Shown one piece after another: positions 63,741 to 64,000 of a stretch of DNA of 64,000 bases (the stretch's first letter is position 1; each line of letters starts with the position of its first letter). The notes under the pieces were generated by a model. That model saw only the letters and a list, made by a program, of their open reading frames with translations. It made no database searches and was not told where the DNA came from. Source of the stretch: Aquimarina sp. AU58 (lineage in GTDB: Bacteria; Bacteroidota; Bacteroidia; Flavobacteriales; Flavobacteriaceae); the NCBI RefSeq assembly GCF_900312745.1, contig NZ_OMPD01000006.1:62001-126000 (forward strand). Direction: 5' to 3'. The position numbers were made by a program, and so were the translations under genes.

Positions 63741-64000
63741 ATGAATAAAATATCAGCAAACAAAACAATTTTGATTACCGGTGCCGTGATGGCATTACTT
63801 GCAGTAATATTAGGAGCCTTTGGAGCTCATGGATTAGAAAAGTTAGTAGATCCAGAAAGTATTAATTCTTTTACTACCGGGGTGCGATATCAAATGTATC
63901 ATGCTATCGTTTGTATTATTTTGGGGAATATGTCTGTTTTACAAGAGGTTACCAGAAAGCGTATTTTTTACTTTTTCATGGGGGGAATAACCCTTTTTTC
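63741..64000 (+). CDS. DUF423 family membrane protein, 3' end outside window
   Basis: The first 86 codons of a gene that runs off the window. MNKISANKTILITGAVMALLAVILG... opens a TM helix, followed by GAFGAHGLEKLV, the hallmark of DUF423 (YgdD-like), and TGVRYQMYHAIV. The family has four TM helices and unknown function; the full length is usually about 125-130 residues. Confidence 0.88.
   Translation, partial: MNKISANKTILITGAVMALLAVILGAFGAHGLEKLVDPESINSFTTGVRYQMYHAIVCIILGNMSVLQEVTRKRIFYFFMGGITLF

Overview
The window looks like chromosomal DNA of a marine gliding member of the Flavobacteriaceae (Bacteroidota), possibly near Aquimarina; the genus is inference. Support comes from low G+C, the gliding genes gldE and gldD, Bacteroidota-type promoter elements (-7 TAnnTTTG, once with a full -33 TTTG and 19-nt spacer at 9485-9515), no visible Shine-Dalgarno sequences, SusC-like TonB-dependent receptors, lineage families such as DUF3127, DUF3098, DUF4199 and DUF4301, and TPR or membrane-anchored HTH regulators. 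No tRNA, rRNA, IS transposase, prophage or CRISPR array was seen.

Layout. 1-1.9 kb: accessory patch with a cut-off TPR/AraC regulator, a small class I lanthipeptide-like precursor with its own promoter and terminator, and a truncated second copy of the AraC domain. 2-7.9 kb: core block with RNase G, a 29-residue basic protein and HU on the minus strand, facing mutY-ssb-gldE-gldD. 8-11.7 kb: EamA transporter, DUF4199 protein, rplU-rpmA, two small secreted proteins. 11.8-17.5 kb: TPR/LuxR-type regulator, TonB receptor and beta-propeller phytase, probably a phytate phosphate uptake locus. 17.6-23.6 kb: ahcY, a phosphopantetheinyl transferase, then a tight operon of thiamine-binding-like protein, PnuC transporter, NadR-like kinase, DUF4301 protein and ArfB. 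23.8-27.6 kb: NtrC-type response regulator convergent with a hybrid histidine kinase. 27.7-37.1 kb: thiamine region with two TPP riboswitches, one before a TonB receptor and one before thiS-thiC-thiE-like-thiD-thiE-thiG-[insert]-thiH. 37-49.8 kb: mixed housekeeping genes (greA, HIT, thioesterase, histidine kinase, flavin reductase, DUF3127, aat, upp, ACT, tag), then an LRR protein and a WGR protein. 49.9-55.2 kb: triple-repeat lipoprotein, then a minus-strand envelope and translation cluster (TonB-like, truB, uppP, DUF3098, small membrane protein, ftsX). 55.4-64 kb: panE-like reductase, leuS, ald, zinc peptidase, Lrp regulator, saccharopine dehydrogenase-like protein, and the start of a DUF423 gene.

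The most unusual object is inside the thiamine operon. Between thiG and thiH lies a 452-bp segment bounded by 24-nt imperfect inverted repeats (20 of 24 match) and carrying a four-helix-bundle gene of the 23S-rRNA intervening-sequence family. Its right repeat encodes the first residues of ThiH, and the four-helix stop overlaps the thiH start (TAATG). A related inverted repeat without a gene lies between thiC and the thiE-like gene. Together these suggest a small mobile element that inserted without breaking the operon. Other leads are the lanthipeptide-like precursor, hairpins beginning at the predicted 5' end of the rplU, greA and ahcY transcripts, an 18-bp perfect palindrome at 11319-11358, and a Rieske-like lipoprotein that has lost its cluster ligands.
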